In this document: one piece after another, positions 12,986-13,353 of the stretch
Numbering within the stretch: position 1 is the stretch's first letter
Layout: each line of letters opens with the position of its first letter
NCBI GenBank assembly: GCA_038200275.1
Contig: JBBPYC010000062.1
Span: 1 to 13,353 of the forward strand
Length of the DNA: 13,353 bases
Reading direction: 5' to 3'
Origin: JBBPYC01 sp038200275
GTDB lineage: Bacteria > Pseudomonadota > Gammaproteobacteria > Burkholderiales > Burkholderiaceae_C
Made by a program: the position numbers and the translations under genes
The notes under the pieces: generated by a model
The model's input: only the letters and a program-made list of their open reading frames with translations
Databases searched by the model: none
Told to the model about the DNA's origin: nothing

Positions 12986-13353
12986 CTAGCTGGCCGTCTC
13001 GACCGGCAGCAGCCGGTCGTACTCTTTCTTGACAACCTCGTAGCACTCGCAGGTGGCCCGCTCCAGCCCGGGGCGGTCCAGCACCGTGATGCGCCCGCGC
13101 GCGTAGCGGATCAGGCCCGCCTGCTGCAGCTTCATCGCGCCGTCGGTCACGCCTTCGCGGCGCACGCCGAGCATGTTGGCGATCAGCTCCTGCGTCATCA
13201 CGAGTTCGTGGCCTTCGAGCCGGTCCAGGCTCAGCAGCAGCCAGCGGCAGAGTTGCTGGTCGAGCGAATGATGCCGGTTGCACACAGCCGTCTGCGACAT
13301 CTGCGTGATCAGCGCCTGCGTGAACCGCAGCAGCAGGTGCATCACCGGCGGGC
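12986..13353 (-). CDS. Crp/Fnr-like transcriptional regulator, N-terminus missing (cut by window edge)
   Basis: Only the C-terminal part is visible, about 122 residues including three codons beyond the internal GTG at 13345; the frame remains open to the window edge. It shows the end of the dimer helix (LLLRFTQALITQMSQTAVCN), RHHSLDQQLCRWLLLSLDRL, then the HTH TQELIANMLGVRREGVTDGA and the wing RGRITVLDR. It ends with a Cys-x-Cys-Tyr motif (CECY) and VVKKEYDRLLP. This is a very typical form of the proteobacterial family; the two paralogues in the window are more diverged. The GTG at 13345 is an internal codon, since relatives have about 110 more residues before this point. It is transcribed toward the crp-like gene at 12079, 200 bp downstream. 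Confidence 0.9.
   Translation of the reverse strand, partial: PPVMHLLLRFTQALITQMSQTAVCNRHHSLDQQLCRWLLLSLDRLEGHELVMTQELIANMLGVRREGVTDGAMKLQQAGLIRYARGRITVLDRPGLERATCECYEVVKKEYDRLLPVETAS

Overview
The window is GC-rich, densely coded and bacterial. It looks like a chromosomal segment of a betaproteobacterium, most likely Burkholderiales. That placement is an inference from base composition and from the style of the Crp/Fnr-like regulators, the DUF4331 protein and the RsbRD-type sensor kinase. No rRNA, tRNA, CRISPR array or intact insertion sequence was found.

Left part, minus strand (1-4122): a beta-propeller lipoprotein gene (2773-4122) is followed downstream by a DUF417/RclC-like inner-membrane protein (2168-2656), a GH15 glucoamylase/trehalase-type glycosidase (336-2150), and a multi-pass membrane protein that runs off the left edge (1-322). 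The last three are tightly spaced and probably co-transcribed. The GH15 enzyme appears to have lost about 30 residues, including the conserved Arg-Asp of its active site.

Middle part, plus strand (4368-8012): a Crp/Fnr-like regulator (4368-5075) is followed, after about 500 bp without a convincing gene, by a secreted DUF4331 protein (5580-7106). A small lipoprotein follows (7117-7422), whose ribosome binding site overlaps the DUF4331 stop codon. Next is a secreted TPR-type gene broken by a premature TAG and then truncated (7515-8012). A gene-poor, probably eroded stretch follows (8013-9219), with one weak hypothetical ORF.

Right part (9220-13353): a single-domain CheY-like response regulator (plus strand) converges, with 5 bp between stop codons, on an RsbRD-type histidine kinase. 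Upstream of the kinase on the same minus strand are a GGDEF diguanylate cyclase with an I-site, then two more Crp/Fnr-like regulators, the last cut by the right edge. The kinase, receiver and cyclase look like a signalling cluster that feeds c-di-GMP.

The most interesting non-coding signal is a 16-bp palindrome of the form TGTGC-N6-GCACA, or close variants. It occurs in five intergenic positions: before a crp-like gene, before the cyclase, before the broken TPR gene, between the first crp-like gene and DUF4331, and before the weak ORF. It has the architecture of a Crp/Fnr operator, and three Crp/Fnr-like regulators lie in the same window, so a local regulon is a reasonable but untested hypothesis.
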